Part shown: in pieces, positions 34,247-43,756 of the stretch
Numbering within the stretch: position 1 is the stretch's first letter
Layout of the letters: each line of letters opens with the position of its first letter
NCBI RefSeq assembly: GCF_024714495.1
Contig: NZ_JAMZMJ010000005.1
Location: 248,001 to 312,000 of the forward strand
Length of the DNA stretch: 64,000 nt
Source: Marinoscillum pacificum
GTDB lineage: Bacteria > Bacteroidota > Bacteroidia > Cytophagales > Cyclobacteriaceae
Direction: 5' to 3'
Notes under the pieces: model-generated
Seen by the model: only the letters and a program-made list of their open reading frames with translations
The model's database searches: none
Told to the model about the DNA's origin: nothing
Program-made: the position numbers and the translations under genes

Positions 34247-35233
34247 ATGAAAATCCTTAAAATTTTAGGCATACTCGTTGCCGTTGTTGTCCTATTGATC
34301 ATAGTGGGTATTTCTTATATTAAGGTAGGGTTACCGAATGTAGGAGAAGCCCCAGAAATGGCCATCAAAGAAACTCCTGAAGTACTAGCGCGAGGAGAAT
34401 ACCTTGCAAACCATGTAGCGGTATGCGTGGATTGTCACTCCAAGAGAGACTGGACAAGGTTCTCAGCACCCCTAGTCCCTGGCACATTCGGACAAGGTGG
34501 TGAAGTCTTTGATCATGACTTTGGTTTTCCGGGAGTATTCACCTCCAAAAATATAACTCCTACAGGAGTGAAAGACTGGACTGATGGTGAGTTATACCGC
34601 TTAATCACAACCGGTGTAACTAAATCTGGTGAGCCTATATTCCCAGTTATGCCATATGGATCTTATGGCAAAATGGCCAAAGAGGATATTGAAGCGATTA
34701 TCGTTTACTTAAGAAGTCTTCGACCTATTGACAATAAAGTTGCCGCCTCTAAAGCAGACTTCCCTATGAGTCTCATTTTAAATACCATTCCTCAACCTGC
34801 AAATCCACAACCTATCCCAGATAAATCTGATCAGGTAGCCTATGGCAAATACATCATGACTGCTGCTGCGTGTAGCGATTGCCATACTCCTCAAGATGAT
34901 AAAGGTCAGCGCTTGATGGATAAATACATGGCTGGTGGTTTTGAATTTAAACTACCTGGATATGGAGTTGTGCGTTCTGCAAACATTACCCCTGATGCGG
35001 CTAATGGAATAGGCTCATGGAATGAAGACTTTTTCGTACAGCGTTTCAAAGCATATGCTGATTCCTCTTATGTACCTCACAAAGTAGCTGAAGGTGAATT
35101 CCAAACAGTGATGCCATGGATGATGTATGCAGGCATGGAAGAAGAAGATTTAAAAGCGATTTATGCATATCTTATCTCCTTGGATCCGAATCCAAATAAG
35201 GTTGAAAAATTCACTTCAGAGGTGACAATGTGA
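34247..35233 (+). CDS. membrane-anchored diheme cytochrome c
   Basis: The 328-residue protein has an N-terminal anchor helix (about 4-24) and two c-type heme sites, CVDCH at 60-64 and CSDCH at 209-213, each in a domain with a candidate Met ligand. The two halves look like duplicated class I cytochromes. It resembles the cytochrome subunit of membrane dehydrogenases and would pass electrons in the periplasm. No partner dehydrogenase is adjacent; the PQQ-type dehydrogenase at 43.8 kb is a distant candidate only. A terminator follows. Confidence 0.9.
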   Translation: MKILKILGILVAVVVLLIIVGISYIKVGLPNVGEAPEMAIKETPEVLARGEYLANHVAVCVDCHSKRDWTRFSAPLVPGTFGQGGEVFDHDFGFPGVFTSKNITPTGVKDWTDGELYRLITTGVTKSGEPIFPVMPYGSYGKMAKEDIEAIIVYLRSLRPIDNKVAASKADFPMSLILNTIPQPANPQPIPDKSDQVAYGKYIMTAAACSDCHTPQDDKGQRLMDKYMAGGFEFKLPGYGVVRSANITPDAANGIGSWNEDFFVQRFKAYADSSYVPHKVAEGEFQTVMPWMMYAGMEEEDLKAIYAYLISLDPNPNKVEKFTSEVTM

Positions 35234-35257
35234 GCAACTTAACCCGCGGATTTTTAA

Positions 35258-35297
35258 TAAGCCATTCTGACCGAGCTGTCAGAGTGGCTCTTTTTTT
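35258..35297 (+). terminator. terminator of the cytochrome c gene
   Basis: GCCATTCTGAC-CGAGCT-GTCAGAGTGGC is an 11-bp stem (one G-T pair) followed by CTTTTTTT. Confidence 0.92.
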
Positions 35298-35358
35298 ATT
35301 GCCAATTGTAAGAAAATAGAAATTGTGACAACTAATTAATTGAACCAAACATCTGCAT

Positions 35359-35853
35359 ATGGCTCTTCAATTGATTAGTAAGAAAAGAAATTACATCTTG
35401 TCTAAAGATGACAAGCCGCTTGGTTTACTCCAATTCCCAAAGTGGTATTCGCATAATGCCGTGCTAGAACTGAATAACAGAAAGTACGAATTAAATAAAA
35501 GCGGCATGTGGTCTAGTTCCTATACGGTTCGTACGGGAGGATTCAATACTGGGAAAGTGAGTATGAATTGGAAGGGAGGAATGAGTCTGGAAATTGAAGA
35601 CCATAACAGAAAGCCCATTAAGCTTGGTATCAAACATAAGGGATTTTTAAAAACCAAATTCATCATCACTGATGAGTCTAAAAATCAGATAGCTCTTTTA
35701 TCCAGTGCAAAAAGCTGGATGAAAATGAAAAGTGATTTTGACATAGAAGAAATAGCACCTATCCAAAACCTTGACATGAATCTCGCCTACCTGTTAATTG
35801 TTTTTTGTATAGACTTGTACCTTTCGAATATGGCTGCAGCTGGTGCCGCATGA
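35359..35853 (+). CDS. hypothetical protein, possibly LURP-one/tubby-like fold
   Basis: The 164-residue protein is beta-rich with basic turns (KKRNYILSKDDKPLG, WYSHNAVLELNNRKYELN) and ends in a single hydrophobic helix (LAYLLIVFCIDLYL). The repeating strand pattern with a C-terminal helix is like LURP-one/scramblase-like proteins, but I cannot confirm this. No signal peptide. Confidence 0.55.
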   Translation: MALQLISKKRNYILSKDDKPLGLLQFPKWYSHNAVLELNNRKYELNKSGMWSSSYTVRTGGFNTGKVSMNWKGGMSLEIEDHNRKPIKLGIKHKGFLKTKFIITDESKNQIALLSSAKSWMKMKSDFDIEEIAPIQNLDMNLAYLLIVFCIDLYLSNMAAAGAA

Positions 35854-35928
35854 GGAGTGGGTTAACTAATAAGTATGGTTGAAATTAATGGGAAACAATA
35901 TAAAGTATGGACATGAAAACATCACAGC

Positions 35929-36513
35929 ATGCTTCACTATATCGTCAATCCTGGGATATTAATCAATGAATTGGTTTTAGGTCAAAGGGTACCAAATGAG
36001 ATTTACTTCGAACAAGTAGCAGACACACAGTTAATGGAACGGCAATATATCAAATGCCGGCACTGTGAAACGATGCGCGATGGCAGAACCTGGTCAAGCC
36101 AACATAATACAGCATTCAAAAACTGGTTCGGATTATATTGCCCTTCATGCGAAGGAGTAATTCCTTGTCTAAGAAACGCTACAGCATGGCTCATTTTAGC
36201 AGTTACTTACCCTCTTTGGTTCTGGTGGATAGATAAATGGAAAAATAATTGGCTGGCAAAGCAGCCTGCCAGATATAAAAACATTGATGTTCAGGAAATA
36301 ACTGTTAGTAAAACCAACTGGGTAAAAGCAGGTATCATATATGGATCCATCATGTTCATCCTGATGACATTCCTATTTCCATTAGTGATGGGAGAAGCCA
36401 TTACGCTCAAATCCATACTTATTGCAATTCCCGTCTGGGCAATTGCAGGCTTACTATTTGTACTACTATTAAAATGGTGGATGGGAAAGAGAATTAAATC
36501 CGGAATAAACTGA
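35929..36513 (+). CDS. membrane protein with two CxxC pairs
   Basis: The 194-residue protein has an N-terminal zinc-ribbon-like part with CRHC near residue 43 and CPSC near residue 68. Three hydrophobic helices follow (about 85-102, 127-150, 158-180) separated by a Lys-rich loop. A similar layout is seen in uncharacterised Bacteroidota proteins. Function unknown. It converges on the ABC-F gene with only 15 bases between them. Confidence 0.6.
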   Translation: MLHYIVNPGILINELVLGQRVPNEIYFEQVADTQLMERQYIKCRHCETMRDGRTWSSQHNTAFKNWFGLYCPSCEGVIPCLRNATAWLILAVTYPLWFWWIDKWKNNWLAKQPARYKNIDVQEITVSKTNWVKAGIIYGSIMFILMTFLFPLVMGEAITLKSILIAIPVWAIAGLLFVLLLKWWMGKRIKSGIN

Positions 36514-36528
36514 TCTAAACTATCTTAA

Positions 36529-38421
36529 TCATCCCATTTTCTCGACAAGCTCCTCCCACCTGGTGTGGAGCTTCTCCAATTCTGCCTTTTTACTATTGTA
36601 TTTATTGGTCAGCTTACCCATCTTCTGATCATCTTCATAAACCTCAGGCTTGGCCATATCCTCTTCCATAGAAGCAATTTCAGTCTCCAAAGACTCAATT
36701 TTAGCTTCCGTTTGAGCTATTTCTTTTTCTAGCTCTTTCTGAGGTTGCTCATGTCTGGGTTTGGTATTGACAGAATCTTTCTTATCCTTCTTTGCCTCTG
36801 CAGATTCAACTGGCTTTTTCTTCTCCTGCTCTTTGGTATACCACCAGTGCCATTCTTCGTAAGTCCCTGGATATTCTTTGATCTCCTGATCCTCAATCCA
36901 CCAAATCTTATTCGCAACATTAGCTATGAAATCCCTGTCGTGACTCACCAGCAGGAAGGTACCTTCGAATTGTTGAAGCGCCTGTACCAATATGCTTACC
37001 GAAAGCATATCCAGGTGGTTCGTTGGCTCATCGAGCATTAAGAAATTAGATTCAGAAATCAACGTTTTAGCCAAAGCCACACGAGACTTTTCTCCCCCAC
37101 TCAGTACTTTAATCTTCTTAAATACTTCCTCATCAGAGAACAAGAAACAACCTAGCACATTGCGCAATTCTTGTTCAGTTTTACCCGAACCAGCCTGTTT
37201 TAGTTCTTCTAGAATTTCATTATCTACACGCAACGATTCCAGCTGATGCTGAGCATAAAAAGCTGTGGAGACATTATGTCCTGGCTCCATTGCACCCTCA
37301 TGCTTTTCTGTTCCTGCCACTATTCGAAGTAAAGTAGACTTACCTTTTCCGTTTGCTCCGATCAAGGCAATCTTATCTCCTCGCTCAATGTGAGCATCAG
37401 CATTCTTCAGAATCTGAAGATCTCCATAAGCTTTAGAAATATCAGTTAATCTGGCTACATGCCGACCTGATTGTGTTTTGAATTTGAACCTGAAATCAAC
37501 CTGCATGGTATCGTCCACCACTTCTTGAATTCGATCCATTTTCTCCAGCATTTTCATTCTGGATTGCGCTTGTTTCGCTTTAGTTGCTTTAGCCTTGAAG
37601 CGTTCAATGAAACGTTCTGCTTCTTTTATCTTTTGCTGCTGATTCTCAAAAGCATTCTGTTGAATCTCATTTCTGAGCTCCTTTTCTTCTAAGTAGAAGT
37701 CGTAATTACCAGCGTACATGTTTAACTGATAACCGGTTACTTCTACAATTTTATTAATGGATGCGTTAAGAAAACGTCTATCATGCGAAACGATGATCAC
37801 TGCTCCTTCATAGGATTGCAAGTAGTTCTCCAACCATTCAATAGATGGTAAATCCAGGTGGTTGGTAGGCTCATCGAGCATGAGCAAAGAAGGCTTTTCT
37901 AAAAGAAGCTTGGCTAACATTACTCGCATTCGCCATCCTCCAGAAAACTCTTTTAACGGTCTTTGCAGGTCTTTTGTGCTAAAACCTATTCCTTCCAGAA
38001 TTTCTTCCGCTTTGGCTTGCATAGAATAACCTTCATTGGTTTCAAATCTATCTTGAAGCTTAGCCAATTTATCTACCAATTCATCTCGATAGTTCTCTTC
38101 CATTTCCTTGAGAACTTTATCGATCTGCTCCTGAATTTTCAACGTTTCTTCAAACGCCTGCATGGCGACATGCAGAATAGAATCATTCGTTAGATAGGAC
38201 AACAAATCCTGATTAAGGAATCCAATAGAGGTATCATTACTCATATTGATCTCTCCTGATGTAGGCTGGTAATCTCCTACTATCATCTTCAGCAAAGTAG
38301 ACTTACCTGTACCATTAAGACCTATTAAACCTATCCGGTCTTTTGGCCCTATGAACAAAGAAGCATTGTCATATATTGGGCGATCGCCAATGTAATAAGA
38401 GAGATCATTGATACTAATCAT
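36529..38421 (-). CDS. ABC-F family ATPase
   Basis: The 630-residue soluble protein has two ABC domains in tandem: first Walker A GLNGTGKST near residue 40, signature LKEFSGGWRMR near 161; second Walker A GANGKGKST near 357, signature LSGGEKSR near 445. A linker (about 245-310) joins them, and the C-terminal 100 residues are a charged coiled coil of Uup type. There are no membrane helices. ABC-F proteins act on the ribosome in translation or antibiotic protection. Length and C-terminal coiled coil resemble Uup/YdiF rather than a drug-resistance subfamily. Confidence 0.9.
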   Translation of the reverse strand: MISINDLSYYIGDRPIYDNASLFIGPKDRIGLIGLNGTGKSTLLKMIVGDYQPTSGEINMSNDTSIGFLNQDLLSYLTNDSILHVAMQAFEETLKIQEQIDKVLKEMEENYRDELVDKLAKLQDRFETNEGYSMQAKAEEILEGIGFSTKDLQRPLKEFSGGWRMRVMLAKLLLEKPSLLMLDEPTNHLDLPSIEWLENYLQSYEGAVIIVSHDRRFLNASINKIVEVTGYQLNMYAGNYDFYLEEKELRNEIQQNAFENQQQKIKEAERFIERFKAKATKAKQAQSRMKMLEKMDRIQEVVDDTMQVDFRFKFKTQSGRHVARLTDISKAYGDLQILKNADAHIERGDKIALIGANGKGKSTLLRIVAGTEKHEGAMEPGHNVSTAFYAQHQLESLRVDNEILEELKQAGSGKTEQELRNVLGCFLFSDEEVFKKIKVLSGGEKSRVALAKTLISESNFLMLDEPTNHLDMLSVSILVQALQQFEGTFLLVSHDRDFIANVANKIWWIEDQEIKEYPGTYEEWHWWYTKEQEKKKPVESAEAKKDKKDSVNTKPRHEQPQKELEKEIAQTEAKIESLETEIASMEEDMAKPEVYEDDQKMGKLTNKYNSKKAELEKLHTRWEELVEKMG

Positions 38422-38567
38422 GCTGCAAATTTATATGACCAGCATTGGTATACAAGACGAATGTTTCAATCCTCCAAACTTCTTACGTTGTTTAAGAATA
38501 GCATCTTGCCTATCGATTGTTTATTTTTAAGATAACTTTCTCATTAGAGGACACTAACTGAACTGTC

Positions 38568-41500
38568 ATGCGCCTACTTTTCACCCTTCTAGCATTTTTC
38601 ATAATTTCCTTTCATAGTCATGCCCAATCATGGGAACAAGTCTTTAGCAAAGCTGAAGCACAATTTGCTAAAGGCAAATACACCAAGGTTCAAAAGCAGA
38701 TAAATAAGCTTAGATCAAAGCATATAGCTAAAAAATACGGTGGGGACTCATCCCTTTATGCGCTAACATATGTGATGGAAGCAAAAACACACCAGGCTAT
38801 TGCAAATTACGACCTGATGTATAAGAATATTGATTTGTCGCTATCAAAACTAAATAATTGGAAGAACGGACATCAGTATAATTACGCCATGGGACATCTC
38901 AGAATTGCTGACATCCTATTGGATTATGGTAATTATAAGAAAGCAGACAGCATTGTAGCCATTGCAGAAGGTCTGTCCTCTTCCTACTTACAAAGCGATG
39001 TTTTGGAAATGGAAATCAAAATACGCAGAGCCATTACCAATGTAGAGCTTGGTTATTACAATAAAGCGCAAAAAGTGGTTGAAGAGCTTATAAATGTTTG
39101 GCCAACCAAACTGAAAATATCTTACAACTATGAGCCGGTAACTTCTGCTGATGAAGCCTATAAAAATCAGCTCCTTGTTCGTCTGTTTACAGTTGAAGGA
39201 GAAATTCTAAGACGAAAAGGTGAATATGCCAAAGCTGTTGAGGTTTTTGAAAAACGAGAAAAACAGGTTAACAGACTAGCTGAAGCCAAAACACCTGCAT
39301 ATGTTGAATTTCGTGTTGCTCAAGCTAACACCTACCTGGATTACGGGAATTCTTCGGAAGCTAGAAAAATAGCCGGAAGAGTCACTGCCTTAAAACCTCC
39401 AGGACGGCTGTATGAAAAAATCGCTGATGTAGACATTAGAGCATGTTTGGAAGAAGAGAAGTTCACCGATGCTGTAGGGACCTACAATACCTTAGAGTCA
39501 TCACTCATCAAAGCTGGGGTTAAAAGAGATTACGCCTATTTCATTTCTAAATTTTATGCGACACTCTACAGAGTGTATGAGAATGATCCCAATCAAAATG
39601 TAATAACTCGACTGAGTGGAATTCTTTCTCAATCCAAATCACTAGTCCCAGCTGATCATAGAGTCAGAACCTACACATGTGACGCTGCACTGAATTATAT
39701 ATTTCGTTCCAACAGAAGTCAGAACTATCCATATGCCGAGAAGTTCTACATGGACTTAGGAAAATCGCTCAACCTCAGATATAAAGAGAACACACTTGCT
39801 TTGGACATTTACAAAGTAAATTTTGCTGGATATTACCTTAAATACTCCGAGCAGCCACAAAAAGCTTTTCAAATGCTGGCCAGCGAACCATACAAACAGG
39901 CTCTGGAAGAGCTATCTACCATTCACCCTGACTATGTTCGAATTGTTAATGATTTAATCGACTATTTCGCTTTAGTTGGGAATTTTGATTACCCAATTAA
40001 ACTGACACAGGAAGTGGTAGATGCCATGAGACTCAACCCTAATACAGACAAAGAAGATCTTGGAGATAAACTTGTAGAACTTGCTAGACTACAGATCGAA
40101 GGAGGTTATTATAAGGAAGCGGAAACCAATACAGATGAAGCTCTGAAACTGATACGACGAGGCGGTGAACGAAAATCAGAAGAGTATGTCAATGCACTTA
40201 ACAACGCCGCTTACCTATACGGTACAATTGGGTTATATAATGAAGCGATCAAACAGCTTACCAAAGCAGAATCAATATTCAATAAAATCACAACAGCCAA
40301 TAAGGATTTAAAATTTAACTCCATTGTAGACTTAGCTTTTTTATACACCCAAATGGGTGAATATACGCAAACTGAAATGCTTCTTAAAGAGGTCATCAGC
40401 GAAAGACGAAAAGTCTATGGTGCCAATAGCAGACGCCTTATCAAACCCTATTCTGCTATCGGTGAAATGTACCTTATCAAAGGCGAATATCCAGAAGCCG
40501 AAGAGAATTTCAGGAAAAGCTTAGGAGTGGCTGAACAACTTTTTGGAGACACCACATTGATTTTTGCTAAAAACCTGAGCTACATGGTGAAGCTCTACAT
40601 TGAACTAGGTAACTACAAAGCTGCCCTGGTGAATGCCACAGATGTTCTAAAAATCAGAGAAAAGACTTTAAGAGAAGATCACATACTGTTTGCCGACACT
40701 TACAATGACCTTGGAAACATTCATTATAATCTTGGAAGTGATCTTCAGGTAGTTGATAAATACTACCGATTAGCCATGGACATTACCGAAAAGAACTTTG
40801 GTCAATCTCATCCACTCTATGCAGAAGCTCTTAAAAATGTAGCCTTTGTTCATGTACAAAGAAAACAATACGATGAGGCCTTAAACATGCTGAATCAAGC
40901 CGATGAAATTTGGAAAAACACATTGAGTAACCTTAATAAGAGCTCAGGAGAAGTTGCAAGGATAAAGGGTGACATCTATAGCTTCAGGGGACAGTTCAAA
41001 GAAGCTCGTAAAGAGTATGAAAAAGCTGCCAGATATTTTAGAATACTATTTAATACAGAGCATCCAGACTATCTAAACACCCAAAGTCGATTAGCTAGAG
41101 CCTATTGGATCAATGGAGAAATCAGTAAGGTAGAATCTATCCTCAGCGAAACCACAGCATCTTATCTCAATTATACCAAGGAATACTTCCCTACCCTTAG
41201 TGAAGAAGAAAAAGCGAAATTTTGGAATAAGATCAAGTCTGACTTTGAGTTTTACAACACTGTGGCTGTGGCTTATAGTGTAGAAAAAGAGAAGTACCTA
41301 GAAAACATGTATGATTTTGCACTCGCTACCAAAGGCTTGCTTCTCAATTCATCTATTAAGACCAGAAACAGTATTCTCAATAGTGGAGATGAAAAACTCA
41401 TTTCACTTTTCAATGAATGGGTACAGAAAAAAGAATATCTAACTACGACAGTTGCTCAAAACCAGGAGCAACTAGCCGAAAATGAGGTAGATGTCCCGAA

Positions 41501-42794
41501 ATTGAAAGATCAAATCGCGGTATTAGAGAAACAACTGAGTGAAATGTCAGAAGCATTTGCTGAATCGTATGAATACCAAGCCTATAGTTGGACAGATATT
41601 CGAAAATCGTTAAATGAAAACGAAGCGGCTGTAGAAATCATTCGATACCGGGCATTCGACAATAAGTTTAATGAAGACAGTATCAGATATGCTGCACTAA
41701 TTGTCACAGCTGAAACCAAGAAAAACCCATATCTCGTCTTATTAAAAAATGGTAAAGATATGGAGACAAGGCACTTCCTTGCTCATAGAAACTTAACCAA
41801 ATACAAAACCAAAGACTTTCAGTCCTTTGGTGTATTCTGGGATAAAATATATGAAAAGGTAAAAGATAAAGAAATCGTATTCTTATCACCTGATGGTGTT
41901 TACAATCAAATCAATGTTGAATCCTTAATGGTTGATGATGCCACTTATGTTATTGATTTGCAGAACATCCGTGTCATCAATAGTACCAAGACCATAGCCG
42001 CGATGCGCTCAAAAGACGCACGAAAAGCTAAAAAGAACGAAAAACCTCAAGAAGAATTCAATGCCATGCTCATGGGCAATCCACAATATTATGCGAATAA
42101 TGAAAATAAAAATATCGCTGTAAGAGAAGCTAACCGTGGAAAGCAAGTGTTCGTCCCTCAACTCCCGGGAACAGAAGCTGAAGTGAATACAATCACAGAT
42201 TTGCTAAAAGAAAAAGGATGGAAAATAGAATCCTATTTGGGCACCAACGCCACTGAAGACCAAATTAAAAAAGCTCAAAACTATACGCTCATACATATTG
42301 CAACCCATGGATTCTTTGAGGATCAGAAAAAGCGTGAAAAAGAAGACACCAACATTTTGTTTGAAGATGATGACAACCCACTTGAAAGAGCAGGATTACT
42401 AGCTGAAGGTGGAGGTGATGTATTGGTCAATGCCACGAAAAACTATAATATTCAAGACGGAATTCTTACAGCGTATGAAGCCATGAACCTGAATTTCGAG
42501 CAAACAGAATTGATTGTGCTTTCAGCATGTGAGACAGGTCGTGGAGAAATACAGCAAGGTGAAGGTGTATTCGGATTGCAACGTTCGTTTTTGGTAGCTG
42601 GAGCCGACGCTATAATAATGAGCTTATTTCAGGTTTCCGATGAAGTGACGCAGCTACTTATGGTAGAGTTTTATAACAATTGGATGAGTGGTCAGGACAA
42701 ACGAACCGCCTTTACCAACGCGCAGTTGAAGATTAAAGAGACATACAACGACCCTATTTATTGGGGTGCTTTCACTATGATTGCGAAAATCTAA
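38568..42794 (+). CDS. secreted TPR-CHAT protein
   Basis: The 1408-residue protein has a signal peptide (MRLLFTLLAFFIISFHSHAQ), about 900 residues of TPR-like helical repeats, a coiled-coil part near 960-1010, and a C-terminal CHAT domain (from ~1030). The caspase-like dyad is His1247 in IHIATHGFF and Cys1321 in LSACETGRG. CHAT-TPR fusions are usually cytoplasmic in defence or cell-death contexts, such as Craspase. The signal peptide here makes it a secreted or surface peptidase, common but unexplained in Bacteroidota. No partner gene is adjacent; a sodium channel follows 93 bases later. Confidence 0.9.
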   Translation: MRLLFTLLAFFIISFHSHAQSWEQVFSKAEAQFAKGKYTKVQKQINKLRSKHIAKKYGGDSSLYALTYVMEAKTHQAIANYDLMYKNIDLSLSKLNNWKNGHQYNYAMGHLRIADILLDYGNYKKADSIVAIAEGLSSSYLQSDVLEMEIKIRRAITNVELGYYNKAQKVVEELINVWPTKLKISYNYEPVTSADEAYKNQLLVRLFTVEGEILRRKGEYAKAVEVFEKREKQVNRLAEAKTPAYVEFRVAQANTYLDYGNSSEARKIAGRVTALKPPGRLYEKIADVDIRACLEEEKFTDAVGTYNTLESSLIKAGVKRDYAYFISKFYATLYRVYENDPNQNVITRLSGILSQSKSLVPADHRVRTYTCDAALNYIFRSNRSQNYPYAEKFYMDLGKSLNLRYKENTLALDIYKVNFAGYYLKYSEQPQKAFQMLASEPYKQALEELSTIHPDYVRIVNDLIDYFALVGNFDYPIKLTQEVVDAMRLNPNTDKEDLGDKLVELARLQIEGGYYKEAETNTDEALKLIRRGGERKSEEYVNALNNAAYLYGTIGLYNEAIKQLTKAESIFNKITTANKDLKFNSIVDLAFLYTQMGEYTQTEMLLKEVISERRKVYGANSRRLIKPYSAIGEMYLIKGEYPEAEENFRKSLGVAEQLFGDTTLIFAKNLSYMVKLYIELGNYKAALVNATDVLKIREKTLREDHILFADTYNDLGNIHYNLGSDLQVVDKYYRLAMDITEKNFGQSHPLYAEALKNVAFVHVQRKQYDEALNMLNQADEIWKNTLSNLNKSSGEVARIKGDIYSFRGQFKEARKEYEKAARYFRILFNTEHPDYLNTQSRLARAYWINGEISKVESILSETTASYLNYTKEYFPTLSEEEKAKFWNKIKSDFEFYNTVAVAYSVEKEKYLENMYDFALATKGLLLNSSIKTRNSILNSGDEKLISLFNEWVQKKEYLTTTVAQNQEQLAENEVDVPKLKDQIAVLEKQLSEMSEAFAESYEYQAYSWTDIRKSLNENEAAVEIIRYRAFDNKFNEDSIRYAALIVTAETKKNPYLVLLKNGKDMETRHFLAHRNLTKYKTKDFQSFGVFWDKIYEKVKDKEIVFLSPDGVYNQINVESLMVDDATYVIDLQNIRVINSTKTIAAMRSKDARKAKKNEKPQEEFNAMLMGNPQYYANNENKNIAVREANRGKQVFVPQLPGTEAEVNTITDLLKEKGWKIESYLGTNATEDQIKKAQNYTLIHIATHGFFEDQKKREKEDTNILFEDDDNPLERAGLLAEGGGDVLVNATKNYNIQDGILTAYEAMNLNFEQTELIVLSACETGRGEIQQGEGVFGLQRSFLVAGADAIIMSLFQVSDEVTQLLMVEFYNNWMSGQDKRTAFTNAQLKIKETYNDPIYWGAFTMIAKI

Positions 42795-42855
42795 TCACTT
42801 AGAAGGTTTTACTACCATCCGTAAAAACACTGAGTACGCTTTGGGGACTGCAAAT

Positions 42856-42863
42856 TATATTTG
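42856..42863 (+). promoter_or_regulatory. -7 box for sodium channel copy 2
   Basis: TATATTTG fits TAnnTTTG, 24 bases before the channel ATG. No clear -33 element at the usual distance. Confidence 0.45.
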
Positions 42864-42887
42864 TACCTACATTAAACAGGTGCCTTT

Positions 42888-43730
42888 ATGACACAAACCA
42901 AGATGCGAAATCTCATCGAAACCTCCTGGTTTCAGCGCACAATTGTTGGTTTAATATTAGCTAACTCTATATTAATTGGATTAGAAACCAGTCCCGAATA
43001 TATGGATGCATTCGGGACCTATATTGATCAAATAGATCGCATCATCTTGTTTGTTTTCGTTTTAGAAATACTACTTAAACTTTATGCATACGGATGGGAG
43101 TTTTTTAAAAGCCCATGGAATTTATTTGACTCCATTGTCATATTGGTTTCTGTCATTCCAAGTGTTGGGGCGTCATTTGCTGTCATGCGAGCATTACGAA
43201 TACTCCGAACACTCAGGCTACTAAAAAACATACCGAAACTTAAGATCATTATTGAATCGTTATTGCATGCCATACCAAGTATAGGATGGATTGGAGTATT
43301 ACTAATGATCATATTTTACATCTTTGCAGTAATCGGAAATAACCTATTTGGAGATGCTCATCCAGAATATTTCGGATCGTTAAGTGACTCGTTGTTTACT
43401 CTTTTTCAAATCATGACATTGGAAAGTTGGTCTTCCGGAATTGCCCGGCCGATTATTCAGGAAATGCCATTTTCCACTATCTACTTTATTGTTTTCATCT
43501 TAATTGCCACTTACACTACGCTTAATATATTCATTGCAATTGTAGTTAATACCATGAATGAATTGCACCAAAGAAGTTTGCAAGAAGAAGAACAACATAT
43601 CAAGCAATTTGTCCATGTAGAACATGTTCAACTTATTGATCACATGAATGCGCTACAAGATGAACTGACCGAAATCAAGAGCCTGTTAAAATCACAACAG
43701 CAAAATAATCCTAAACAAAAGTCCAACTAA
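42888..43730 (+). CDS. NaChBac-type voltage-gated sodium channel (copy 2)
   Basis: The 280-residue protein is a paralogue of 11212-12090 with the same plan. S4 carries Arg101, 104, 107 and 110, the filter TLESWSS has Glu179, and S6 and a coiled-coil tail (about 225-280) follow. The filter TLESWSSGIARP is identical in both copies. The voltage sensor and tail differ enough that the two genes are not a recent duplication. Two such channels in one genome could have different gating. Confidence 0.93.
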   Translation: MTQTKMRNLIETSWFQRTIVGLILANSILIGLETSPEYMDAFGTYIDQIDRIILFVFVLEILLKLYAYGWEFFKSPWNLFDSIVILVSVIPSVGASFAVMRALRILRTLRLLKNIPKLKIIIESLLHAIPSIGWIGVLLMIIFYIFAVIGNNLFGDAHPEYFGSLSDSLFTLFQIMTLESWSSGIARPIIQEMPFSTIYFIVFILIATYTTLNIFIAIVVNTMNELHQRSLQEEEQHIKQFVHVEHVQLIDHMNALQDELTEIKSLLKSQQQNNPKQKSN

Positions 43731-43756
43731 TCTATTATCCAAGAAATATACTTTTC

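Noticed and set aside
36529-38421. ABC-F protein as an antibiotic-resistance gene
   Set aside because: The C-terminal coiled coil and linker are of the general Uup type; nothing in the context suggests resistance.
38568-42794. TPR-CHAT gene as part of a type III-E CRISPR (Craspase) system
   Set aside because: No gRAMP effector or CRISPR array is near, and the protein has a signal peptide.
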